From Chloroflexota bacterium (GTDB taxonomy: Bacteria > Chloroflexota > Limnocylindria > P2-11E), in contig VBFY01000060.1 of assembly GCA_005889405.1 (NCBI GenBank), positions 18,393-82,392 on the forward strand: DNA of 64,000 nucleotides, in the 5' to 3' direction. This document shows, piece by piece, positions 16,934 to 27,300 of the stretch. Both the position numbers and the translations under genes were made by a program. Positions within the stretch are counted from its first letter, which is position 1. Every line of letters begins with the position of its first letter. The notes under the pieces are model-generated. The model made no database searches and was not told the origin of the DNA. It saw nothing but the letters and a program-made list of their open reading frames with translations.

Positions 16934-17686
16934 TTGGGAAAGCTATCGGTCTCTCCTGGGGAGAGTTCGGTCATCGACTCCTCACGACGTGGCGCGCGCT
17001 CAGCGCGCGGTCGTGGGGAAGACGGCGCGCCCTTCGTCCAGCCGTTCCCGCCCGGCGTCCTCGTTGGTCGCGGCTGCTTGATCGACGAGAGCGCTCACCT
17101 CGCGGTGCGCCCCGCTCGGCAGATCGCGCACCTGATCCTGCGCATCGGCCGCGATTCGATCGTGCGTAGCGGATCCGTGCTCTATGCGGGCAGCACGATC
17201 GGGGATGGATTCGAAACGGGCCACAACGTCGTCGTGCGCGAGGAGAACCAGATCGGCTCGGGCGTCAAGATCTGGAACAACTCGGTCATCGATTACGGCT
17301 GCACGATCGGCGATCGGGTCAAGATCCACTCGAATTGCTACGTCTCGCAGTTCACGACGATCGAGGACGACGTCTTCCTCGCACCGGGCGCGTCGCTGGC
17401 GAACGACCCGCACCCCGGCAGCACGACCCACCTCTGCATGCGTGGACCGACGATCAAGGCGGGCGCGCAGATCGGGATGAACGCGACGATCCTTCCCTTC
17501 GTCACGATCGGCGAGCGCGCTCTGGTCGGAGCCGGTGCCGTCGTGACGCACGACGTTCCCGCGGGGATGATCGTCGCCGGGAATCCGGCTCGGATCCTCA
17601 AACCCGTCAGCGAGCTCACCTGCCCGCTCGACATCGTCGATCACGAGTACCTCGCGCACCTCCCAGCGGAGGCGGATGCGCCATGA
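16934..17686 (+). CDS. Hexapeptide sugar N-acyltransferase (WlbB-like)
   Basis: The protein of up to 250 aa is a left-handed beta-helix acyltransferase with many [IV]G-x4 turns. The segment [21 protein letters not shown] and the closing [15 protein letters not shown] resemble WlbB/WbpD-type UDP-aminosugar N-acetyltransferases. The start is uncertain: the only in-frame start before the helix is TTG 16934, and the first ~35 residues are low-quality. The true start may be nearer 17040. It is first in a seven-gene operon, and its stop overlaps the next ATG. Confidence 0.8.
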   Translation: MGKLSVSPGESSVIDSSRRGARSARGRGEDGAPFVQPFPPGVLVGRGCLIDESAHLAVRPARQIAHLILRIGRDSIVRSGSVLYAGSTIGDGFETGHNVVVREENQIGSGVKIWNNSVIDYGCTIGDRVKIHSNCYVSQFTTIEDDVFLAPGASLANDPHPGSTTHLCMRGPTIKAGAQIGMNATILPFVTIGERALVGAGAVVTHDVPAGMIVAGNPARILKPVSELTCPLDIVDHEYLAHLPAEADAP

Positions 17687-18237
17687 GGACCCTCCGGCTC
17701 CAGCTCGTGCGCTATCTGACGAACGCGCTCGTCGCGCACATCCCCTCGCACACGCTGCGTCGCGCCTGGTACACGCGCGTCGTCGGCATCGCGATCGGAC
17801 GACACAGCTCGCTGCTCATGGGCCTTCAGCTGGAGTTCCGCGGGCGCCCGCGCGACGGACGACCGGGCATCGTCATCGGCGACCACAGCGTAATCAACGC
17901 CGGTTGCCATGTCGATGGTCGCGGCGGCCTCGCGATCGGCGACAACGTCAGCATCTCCGCTGGAACCTGGATCGTCACCGACGAGCACGACATCAACGAC
18001 CCGCGCTTCCCCGAGATCCTCGCGCCGGTCACGATCGGCGACTACGTCTTCATCGGATCGAAGGCGATGATCCTGCCCGGCATCACGATCGGCCGTGGGG
18101 CGGTCGTTGGGGCGGGCGCGGTCGTGACGAAAGACGTACGTCCCTTCGAGATCGTGGGCGGCGTCCCCGCACGCGCGATCGGCCAGCGGCACGGCGAACC
18201 CGGTTACCAGCTCGATCACCGGCCGGTATTCGAGTGA
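17683..18237 (+). CDS. Hexapeptide acetyltransferase (WbbJ-like)
   Basis: The 184-aa LbH protein has a short helical N-terminus, then repeats including [17 protein letters not shown] and a catalytic-histidine region TDEHDIND. The closing coil is [18 protein letters not shown]. This layout is typical of sugar O-acetyltransferases in polysaccharide loci. The start ATG overlaps the previous stop, and the next gene begins 4 bp after its stop. Confidence 0.87.
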   Translation: MRTLRLQLVRYLTNALVAHIPSHTLRRAWYTRVVGIAIGRHSSLLMGLQLEFRGRPRDGRPGIVIGDHSVINAGCHVDGRGGLAIGDNVSISAGTWIVTDEHDINDPRFPEILAPVTIGDYVFIGSKAMILPGITIGRGAVVGAGAVVTKDVRPFEIVGGVPARAIGQRHGEPGYQLDHRPVFE

Positions 18238-18241
18238 CCAG

Positions 18242-19471
18242 ATGAAGGTGCTCGTGGTCACGCCCTACCTGCCGTCTCCGCCGAACACCGGTGGACGGCG
18301 GCGCATGCACGAGCTCATCGCTCGTCTCTCGCGAGCGCACGACGTCAGCGTCGTCTCGTTCGTGGACCCGAGTGGCGAAGCCGCCGCCGTAGAGGCGACC
18401 GGCCAGATCGCGGCGCGCGTGGTCACCGTCCCGAACGGCGCATCGAAAGCGACGGGCGTGGCGAAACGACTCCTGCAGCTCCGCTCGATGTTCTCCGGCG
18501 ACAGCGTGGCGCGACTGGTCTACCGCACGACTGCCATGCAGGCCGCGATCGATGAGCTCGCGCGCGAGGTGCGGTTCGACCTCATCCTCGTGGAATTCGC
18601 GCACATGGCTGGATACACGTTCCCGTCGTCCGCGCCGGTGGTCCTCGACGAACACAACATCGAGTACGACATCTTGCTTCGCACGTCGCAGCACGAGCGC
18701 GGGTTGGTGCGACGCGCGTTCAGCCACCTCGAGTACCTGAAGCTGCGATCCGAAGAGCCCCTCGCCTGGAGTCGCGCGGACGGATGCATCTTCACGTCCG
18801 ACCGCGATCGCGACATGGCGATCGCGGCGGGATGCGACGCTCCGGTCGCGGTCGTCCCGAACGGTGTCGACGTGACCGAGTTCGTACCGCGGCCAACGCC
18901 CACAGGATCGGACATCGTGTTCGTCGGCGCGGACTTCTACCCCAACGCCGACGCGCTCCGGTTCTACGCGGACCAGGTGCTGCCCGCCGTCCGGCGAAAC
19001 GTTCCCGCGGCGCGCCTGGTCGTCGTCGGCGGCGCGGCGAGCGTTCTGCGTGACCGGCCGCGCGCGGGCGTCGAGCTTGTCGGCGTGGTCGACGACGTGC
19101 GCGCATACCTCGCGCGCGCCGCGGTCGTCATCGCGCCCCTGCGCATCGGCGGCGGCACGCGTCTCAAGATCCTCGAAGCGATGGCGATGGCTCGCCCGGT
19201 CGTCGCCACAAGCATCGGCGCCGAGGGCATCGCTGCGGTCGCGGGGCGAGACATCCTCATCGCCGACGACGCGCTCGGGCTCGCGCGCGAGACCACCCGT
19301 CTCCTGACAGATCCCGATCTCGCGCGGTCGGTGGGACAGGCGGGGCGCGAGCTCGTGGAGCGCCGCTACGACTGGGATGTCGTGGCCGGCGATCTTCGGC
19401 GATTCACCCGCACGTTGCTCGCGCCGCGGCGCGCGTATCGACTCGTACTCGGAAGGGAGCGCGCGTCGTGA
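18242..19471 (+). CDS. Glycosyltransferase family 4
   Basis: The 409-aa GT-B enzyme has an N-terminal Rossmann half starting VLVVTPYLPSPPNTGGRRR. The donor-binding half contains FVGADFYPNADALRFY and IAPLRIGGGTRLKILEAMA, which includes the conserved Glu of retaining GT4 enzymes. It adds a sugar to the lipid-linked intermediate at the cytoplasmic membrane face; donor and acceptor are unknown. Its stop overlaps the GTG of the sugar transferase. Confidence 0.9.
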   Translation: MKVLVVTPYLPSPPNTGGRRRMHELIARLSRAHDVSVVSFVDPSGEAAAVEATGQIAARVVTVPNGASKATGVAKRLLQLRSMFSGDSVARLVYRTTAMQAAIDELAREVRFDLILVEFAHMAGYTFPSSAPVVLDEHNIEYDILLRTSQHERGLVRRAFSHLEYLKLRSEEPLAWSRADGCIFTSDRDRDMAIAAGCDAPVAVVPNGVDVTEFVPRPTPTGSDIVFVGADFYPNADALRFYADQVLPAVRRNVPAARLVVVGGAASVLRDRPRAGVELVGVVDDVRAYLARAAVVIAPLRIGGGTRLKILEAMAMARPVVATSIGAEGIAAVAGRDILIADDALGLARETTRLLTDPDLARSVGQAGRELVERRYDWDVVAGDLRRFTRTLLAPRRAYRLVLGRERAS

Positions 19472-20169
19472 GCACGGAAGCACGCGACGCCCGGTACCTC
19501 GCGATCGCCGCGCCGCCCGGTCTCCTGCTGGACGTGGACCGCGGGCGCGCCTACATCGCGATGAAACGCGCGATCGACGTCGCCGCGGCGCTCGTGCTGC
19601 TCCTCGTCCTGATCCCGGTGCTGCTCGGTGTCGCGCTCGCGATCGTGGTCGATAGCGGCTGGCCGATCCTGTATCGCGGAGACCGCGTCGGCCGAGGGCT
19701 CCGGACATTCCGCGTCTTCAAGTTCCGATCCATGAGGGCCGACGCCGACCCGTCGGTGCACGCCGCGTACCTGCGCGAGCTCCTGCAGGGACGGACCGCG
19801 GCCACGAGCGATGGCATCTACAAGGTCCCGGACGATCCGCGGATCACACGCCTCGGCGCCTTCCTCCGCAAGAGCAGCCTCGATGAGCTGCCCCAGCTCG
19901 TGAACGTGCTGTGGGGCGACATGAGCTTGGTCGGTCCGCGGCCGGAGGTGCCGTACGCGCTCACCGACTACGAGCCGTGGATGTTCCGACGCTTCGAAGT
20001 GTCGCCGGGCATCACCGGTCTGTGGCAGGTGCGAGGTCGGGGACGCATCGGTCTGCGCGACATGCTCCGACTCGACGTCGAGTACGCCGAGCAATGCGAC
20101 CTGGCGCTCGATCTCGAGATCCTGGCGCGGACGCTCCCGGCCGTCGTCCGCACGACCGGTGCCGCGTGA
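19468..20169 (+). CDS. Initiating sugar-phosphate transferase (bacterial sugar transferase)
   Basis: The 233-aa monotopic enzyme of the WcaJ/PglC catalytic-domain type has one hydrophobic segment at about residues 34-60. Conserved blocks follow: [29 protein letters not shown] and [13 protein letters not shown]. It transfers a sugar-1-phosphate to undecaprenyl phosphate, the first step of repeat-unit assembly. It lacks the extra N-terminal membrane domain of large WcaJ proteins. It is coupled on both sides by GTGA overlaps. Confidence 0.92.
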   Translation: MSTEARDARYLAIAAPPGLLLDVDRGRAYIAMKRAIDVAAALVLLLVLIPVLLGVALAIVVDSGWPILYRGDRVGRGLRTFRVFKFRSMRADADPSVHAAYLRELLQGRTAATSDGIYKVPDDPRITRLGAFLRKSSLDELPQLVNVLWGDMSLVGPRPEVPYALTDYEPWMFRRFEVSPGITGLWQVRGRGRIGLRDMLRLDVEYAEQCDLALDLEILARTLPAVVRTTGAA

Positions 20170-21347
20170 ACGGTTCACTCGTCGCTGTGGTGCTTGCGAT
20201 TGTCCTCGTGCTCGCTCCGAGTGTCGTGCTGGGCATCCTCGCGATCGCCACACTGCGCCGCGCGAAGCGCGACACGGACGAGCACGATGCGGTCGTCGGA
20301 CCGCCGCTCGCCGTGCTCATCGCCGCGCACGACGAAGAGCTCGTCATCGGGCGAACGCTCGCCGCGATCGCCTCGGTCGATCGCTCGGTCTACGTCCACG
20401 TCATCGCCGACAACTGCTCCGATCGAACGGCGGAGATCGCGGCGACCGCGAGCGCGTGCGTGCACGAACGCAACGACCCAGCGCATCCCGGAAAGGCCGC
20501 TGCGCTCAATCGGTTGACGGCGGAGGTGCTCGCCGAGGACCAGGGGACCGGCGCGTTCGTGTTCCTCGACGCCGACGCGCGTCCCGAGCCGGGCTTCTTC
20601 CTGGCAATGCGCCGCGCGGTGGCGCGCGGAGCCGAGGCGCTCCAGGCGAAGAATCTCGTCGCAGACGCACGCGCACCTCTCGCACGACTCCGCGAGCTCG
20701 CGTTCCACCTCAAGTGCGAGCTACGCCCAATGGCGTACGAACGCCTCGGGCTCTCGGTGGGACTTCACGGGAACGGGATGTGCCTGACGCGCGATCTGCT
20801 GCAGCGTTACCCGTGGAACGAGGGGTCGGTGGTGGAGGACGGTGAGCTCCACCTCCGCCTGGTCCGACGTGGCATCCGCGTACGGCTCGCATCGGGGGCG
20901 GTCGTCCGCTCGCCCATGCCGGAGAGCTTCCGCGGTGCGGCCGGACAGGCCGTCCGCTGGGAACGCGGGAAATTCGACCTCCTCCGGGACGGGATGCGCC
21001 TCATGGCGATCGGGCTGGTGTCGCGGCGCATCGCGCCGCTGGCCGCGGGCTACGACGTGCTGATCCCGCCCTTCTCCTTCCTTGTCGCCACGAGCACCGG
21101 TGTCACCGCGCTGGCCGCAGCGATCGGTGACGCCGGGCTCCTGGCGGTCGGGCTGGCATCGCTCGCCGGCTGCGTCATCTACGTCGCACGCGGCCTCAGC
21201 CTCGCTCGCATCGGGCTCGGTGCTTGCGCGCGTCTCGCGCTGTGGTCCGTTCTGTACGTGTCCTGGAAGCTCGTCCTCCTCGCCCGAACGATGTTCGGTG
21301 GTGGTCGTGGCGAATGGATCCAGGCGCGGCCGGCGCAGGTGAAGTGA
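20166..21347 (+). CDS. Membrane GT2 glycosyltransferase
   Basis: The 393-aa protein has an N-terminal membrane helix and a GT-A domain with AHDEE, DNCSD, DADARPEPGF, a VVEDGELHLRL block and QAVRWERGK (the QxxRW-like motif). Two to four membrane helices follow at the C-terminus. The motif set matches processive beta-glycosyltransferases. The start GTG at 20166 overlaps the previous stop; the open frame back to 19911 is a shadow. Its stop overlaps the start of the giant IPT protein. Confidence 0.88.
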   Translation: MNGSLVAVVLAIVLVLAPSVVLGILAIATLRRAKRDTDEHDAVVGPPLAVLIAAHDEELVIGRTLAAIASVDRSVYVHVIADNCSDRTAEIAATASACVHERNDPAHPGKAAALNRLTAEVLAEDQGTGAFVFLDADARPEPGFFLAMRRAVARGAEALQAKNLVADARAPLARLRELAFHLKCELRPMAYERLGLSVGLHGNGMCLTRDLLQRYPWNEGSVVEDGELHLRLVRRGIRVRLASGAVVRSPMPESFRGAAGQAVRWERGKFDLLRDGMRLMAIGLVSRRIAPLAAGYDVLIPPFSFLVATSTGVTALAAAIGDAGLLAVGLASLAGCVIYVARGLSLARIGLGACARLALWSVLYVSWKLVLLARTMFGGGRGEWIQARPAQVK

Positions 21348-24300
21348 GAAGTCGTCTCGCGTGGCTCAGCGTCTGGTTGGTCATCACGATCCAGATCGGG
21401 AGCGGCGCGATGATCCCCTCGCAGGCGAACGCGGCGGGGACGGTGACGCTGCGGTCGACTTCGACGTTCGTTCCGACCGGGTCCACCACCACGTTCACCG
21501 CGGCGCGGCCCGCGGGTCTTTCGGCCAACGATGTGATGGTCGCGGCGCTCAGTCTGAACAATGGTGGCTCGGTCGCGACCCCGAGCGGTTGGACGGCCAT
21601 CGGCCGCACGCAGAAAGGTGCGGTCCGGCTTTGGACCTATTACCGGGTGGCGGGCGCGAGCGAGGCGGCGACCTACACCTGGACCGCGGGAAGCAGCGCG
21701 GCCGGTGTCCTGGGAATCGCGGCGTACGTCGGCGTGGACCCGATCAATCCCCTGGCCAATTTCTCGAGCGCGACAGGGAGCAATGCGACAGCCGCGGCGC
21801 CCGCGGTCGCCGTTTCGGCGAGCAGCGTGGCCCTGCTGCTCCTCACGGTCGACGGGACCTTCACCGGCGCGGTGACGTACCCGGCCGCCTTCACGGAGCG
21901 CTGGGCGCTCGTCGATTACGAGCGAGGGTACGCAGCCGACAACCTGGTGGCCGCGAGCGGCACCCTTCCCGCGGCGACGATCACGCTGAGCACCGGCAAG
22001 ACCTGGGCGATCCAGCAGGTCGCCCTGCGCGTGATGGGACCACCACCGACGGTGACGTCCGTCACACCGAATAGCGGATCCACCGCGGGCGGGAGCTCGG
22101 TGACCGTGAGCGGCAGCGGTTTCCAGTCCGGCGCGAGCGTGTCGCTCGGGGGATCGCCGCTCACCGTCGCGACCGTGACCGCGACCAGCATCACCGGGAC
22201 GACCACCGCGCATGTGGCCGGAGCGGCGAATGTCACCGTCACCAACCTGGATACCCAGAGCGCCACCTGCGTCAGTTGCTTCACCTTCGTACCACCGCCG
22301 CCCGTCGCTACGTCCGTGACGCCGACCAGCGGCGCCAGCGACGGCGGCACGTCCGTGACGATCGCCGGCACTGGCTTCCAGGCCGGGGCCACGATCGCTT
22401 TCGGTGGTTCGGCGCTGACCGTGTCGACGATCAGCGCAACGAGCATCACCGGCCTGACGACCGCGCATGCGGCCGGTGCGGTGAACATCGTGGTCACCAA
22501 TCCGGATACGCAGAGCGGCACCTGCGGCAGCTGCTACACGTACGTGACCGCGGCACCGACGGTCAGCGCGGTGACACCCGGCAGCGGCGCGAGCGCCGGT
22601 GGCACGTCGGTGACTCTGGCGGGGACGGGCTTCGTGGCGGGCGCAACGGTGTCCTTCGGTGGCTCGGCGCTCACGGTCTCGACCATGACCGCGACGAGCA
22701 TCAGCGGCACCACCACCGCTCATGCGGGCGGAGCGGTGAATGTCACGGTGACGAATCCGGATACGCAGAGCGGCACCTGCACCGGCTGCTTCACGTACGT
22801 GGCGCCGGCACCGACGGTGAGCTCGGTCACACCGAATAGCGGATCGACCGCGGGCGGCACGTCGGTGACGATCGCCGGGAGCGACTTCCAGAGCGGCGCG
22901 ACCGTCTCGTTCGGCGGCTCGGCGATGACCGTGTCGACGATCAGCGCGACGGCGATCACCGGCAGCACGACCGCTCACGCGGCGGGCGCCGCGAACGTCG
23001 TGGTCGCCAACCCCGACACGCAGAGCGGCACCTGTACTGGCTGCTTCACCTACGTCGCACCGCCGCCGCCAACAGTCACGTCGGTCACGCCGAACAGCGG
23101 CGCAAGCGCCGGTGGCACCTCCGTGACGATCGCCGGTACGGACTTCCAGGCCGGGGCCACGGTCACATTCGGTGGTTCGGCGCTGACCGTGTCGACCATC
23201 AGTGCGACGGCGATCACCGGCGCGACCACCGCGCATGCGGCTGGACCGGTGAATGTGATCGTGACGGATCCTGATGCGCAGAGCGGCACGTGCAGCGGTT
23301 GCTTCACCTACCTCGCGCCAGCCCCGGTGGTGAGCGCGGTCACACCGAACAGCGGCGCGAGCAGCGGCGGCACGTCGGTCACGGTCAGCGGTACTGACTT
23401 CCAGGCCGGCGCCACCGTCTCCTTTGGTGGCTCGGCGCTCACGGTGTCGACGATCAGCGCCACGAGCATCACCGGTACGACCACGGCTCATGCGGGCGGC
23501 GCGGTGAGCGTCGTGGTCACCAACCCCGATACGCAAAGCGGCACCTGCACCGGATGCTTCACATACCTCGCAGCGGGGCCGACGGTGAGCTCGGTGACTC
23601 CGGCCAGTGGATCGACTGCGGGCGGGACATCGGTGACCGTGGCGGGGACGGGCTTCGTGGCAGGAGCCACGGTGTCCTTCGGTGGATCGTTCCTGACCAT
23701 GTCAACGCTCAGCCCGACCGCGATCACCGGCACGAGCACCGCTCACGCCGCGGGAGCGGTGAACGTGGTGGTCACCAACCCCGACGCGCAGAGCGGCACC
23801 TGCACCGGCTGCTTCACGTACCTCGCACCAGCGCCGGTGGTGAGCTCGGTCACACCCAGTAGCGGGGTTACCGCCGGTGGCACGTCCGTGACGATCGCCG
23901 GGAGCGACTTCCAGAGCGGCGCGATCGTCTCGTTCGGTGGCTCAGCGCTGACCGTGTTGACCATCAGCGCGACGAGCATCACCGGCACCACGACCGCGCA
24001 TGCGGCCGGAGCGGTGAACGTCGTGGTCACCAACCCCGATACGCAGAGCGGCACGTGCACCGGCTGCTTCACGTACGTGGCACCGGCGCCGACGGTGAGC
24101 TCGGTCACACCCAGTAGCGGGGTTACCGCCGGTGGCACGTCCGTGACGATCGCCGGTAGCGACTTCCAGAGCGGCGCGACCGTCTCGTTCGGTGGCTCGG
24201 CGCTCACGGTCTCCACCGTCAGCGCGACGAGCATCACCGGCACCACGACCGCGCATGCGGCTGGGGCCGTGAGTGTGGCGGTCACCAACCCGGATACACA

Positions 24301-27300
24301 GAGCGGCAGCTGCACCGGCTGCTTCACGTACGTCGCACCGGCACCGACTGTCGCTTCGGTCACGCCAAGCAGCGGCGGGAGCGCCGGTGGCACATCGGTC
24401 AGCGTGACGGGGACAGGCTTCGCGGCGGGCGCAGCGGTCTCCTTCGGTGGATCCGCCTTGAACGTGTCGACCATCAGCGCGACCGCGATCACCGGCACGA
24501 CGACCGCGCACGCCGCGGGCGCCGTAAACGTCGTGGTCACCAACGCCGACACGCAGAGCGGAACCTGCACCGGCTGCTTCACGTACCTCGCGCCGGCTCC
24601 GGTGGTGAGCTCGGTGACTCCGACCAGTGGACCCACGGCGGGCGGCACCTCGGTGACGGTGGCGGGGACAGGCTTCGTGGCCGGCGCGACGGTTTCCTTC
24701 GGTGGCTCGGCGCTCACGGTTTCGACGATCAGCGCGACCGCGATCACCGGCACGACGACCGCGAATGCGGCCGGAGCGGTGAACGTGATCGTGACGAACG
24801 TCGACGCCCAGAGTGGCAGCTGCGGCGGCTGCTTCACCTACGTGGCCCCGGCACCAACGGTTGGCGGGGTCACGCCGAACAGTGGATCCACGGCGGGCGG
24901 GACCTCGATCACGATCACTGGTACCGGGTTCCAGCCCGGGGCGACGGCTTCGCTGGGCGGCTCCGCGGTGACCGTGTCGACGATCAGCGCGACCAGCATC
25001 ACCGGGACCACGACCGCTCACGCTGCCGGAGCCGTGAACATCGTCGTGACCAACACCGACGCGCAGAGCGGTACCTGCGCCGGCTGCTTCACCTACCTGG
25101 CATCCGCGCCGACGGTCACGTCGGTCACGCCAAGTAGCGGCGCGGCCGGCGGCGGTACATCGGTGACGGTCGCGGGCAGCGGGTTCCAGACCGGAGCCAC
25201 CGTTTCGTTCGGCGGATCGGCACTCACCGTCTCGACCGTCAACGCAACGTCGATCACCGGTGTCACGACCGCGCACGCCTCGGGTGCGGTGAGCGTGGTG
25301 GTCACCAACCCCGATACACAAAGCGGCACCTGCAGCGGCTGCTTCACGTACGTCGCCGCTCCGACGGTCACGTCGATCACGCCAAGTAGCGGCGCGGCCG
25401 GCGGCGGCACATCGGTGACCGTCGCGGGTACCGGGTTCGCCGCCGGCGCGACCGTGTCGTTCGGTGGATCGGCCCTCACCGTCTCCACCATCAGCGCGAC
25501 GACGATCACGGGTACGACGACCGCGCACGCCGCGGGATCGGTGAGCGTCGTCGTCACGAATCCCGACACGCAGAGCGGGACCTGCTCGAGCTGCTTCACC
25601 TACGTCGCGGCGCCGACGGTGACCGGAGTCACGCCGACGAGCGGACCCACGGCGGGCGGCACCTCCGTGACGATCGCCGGCACTGGCTTCCAGGCCGGGG
25701 CAACGGTGTCCTTCGGCGGCTCGGCGCTCACGGTCTCGACGATCAGCGCCACGAGCATCACCGGCGCCACCGCCGCGCATGCGGCTGGAGCCGTGAATGT
25801 GACCGTGACGAACGTCGATACCCAGAGCGGTACGTGCAGCGGCTGCTTCACGTACGTGGCGCCGGCGCCGACGGTGACTTCGGTCACGCCCACGAGCGGC
25901 CCGACAGCCGGAGGAACTTCGGTGACCGTTGCCGGCACCGGATTCCAGACGGGGGCCACGGTCGCGTTCGGCGGTTCGGCGCTCACGGTCTCCACGATCA
26001 GCGCGACCAGCATCACCGGCACGACGACCCCGCACGCCGCTGGATCGGTGAACGTCGTCGTCACGAACCCCGATACGCAGATCGGCACGTGCTCCGGCTG
26101 CTACACGTACGTCGCCCCCGCGCCGACGGTGACCTCGGTCACGCCGAATAGCGGCGCGGCCGCCGGGGGTACGTCGGTGACCGTTGGCGGTACCGGCTTC
26201 GCCGCCGGCGCGACGGTGTCGTTCGGCGGGTCGGCCCTCACCGTCTCCACGATCAACGCGACGACGATCACCGGTACGACGACCGCGCACTCCGCCGGAT
26301 CGGTGAACGTCGTCGTCACGAACGCTGATACGCAGAGCGGCACCTGCTCCGGCTGCTTCACGTACTTCGCGGCACCGACGGTCACGTCGGTCACGCCGAA
26401 CAGCGGACCGGCAGGCGGCGGCACGTCGGTCACCGTCGCGGGGACCGGCTTCCAAAGCGGTGCGACGGTCTCCTTCGGTGGGTCGGCACTCACGGTCGCG
26501 ACGATCAACCCAACGGCGATCACCGGTACGACGACCACGCACTCCGCGGGCGCCGTAAACGTCGTGGTGACGAACCCCGACACGCAGAGCGGCAGCTGCT
26601 CCAGCTGCTTCACCTACGTCGCGGCGCCGACGGTGACGGCGGTCGCGCCGACGAGCGGAAGTGCGGCCGGCGGTACGTCGGTGACGGTCAGCGGGACCGG
26701 CTTCCAGGCCGGGGCCACGGTGTCCTTCGGCGGTTCCGCGCTCACCGTCGCCACGGTCAACGCGACCACGATCACCGGCACGACCACCCCGCACGCCGCG
26801 GGCGCCGTGAACGTGATCGTCACGAACGCCGACACGCAAAGTGGCACCTGCTCCGGCTGCTTCACGTACGTCGCACCGGCACCGACGGTCGCTTCGGTCA
26901 CGCCAAATAGCGGCGCGACCGCCGGAGGCACTTCGGTCACCGTCGCGGGGACCGGCTTCGGCGTGGGCGCGACCGTGTCGTTCGGCGGCTCGGCCCTGAC
27001 CGTCGCGACGATCGCGTCCACCAGCATCACGGGCACCACCACGGCGCACGCCGCGGGATCGGTGAACGTCGTCGTGACCAACACCGACACACAGAGCGGC
27101 ACATGCACCGGCTGCTTCACGTACCTGGCGCCTGCGCCGATAGTGAGCTCGCTCGCGCCGACCAGCGGCCCGGCCGTTGGCGGCACGTCGGTCACCATCA
27201 CGGGCACCAACTTCCAGAGCGGGGCGACGGCCTCACTCGGCGGCTCCCCCGTGACGGTTTCCAGCGTGACCGGGACGAGCATCACCGGGACGACGACCGC

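Noticed and set aside
23942-27049. Minus-strand open frame of 1035 codons opposite the IPT array, and similar long minus-strand frames up to 29800
   Set aside because: Arg/Gly-rich periodic translation that mirrors the repeated plus-strand units; no start signal, no fold. It is a shadow of the GC-rich repeats.
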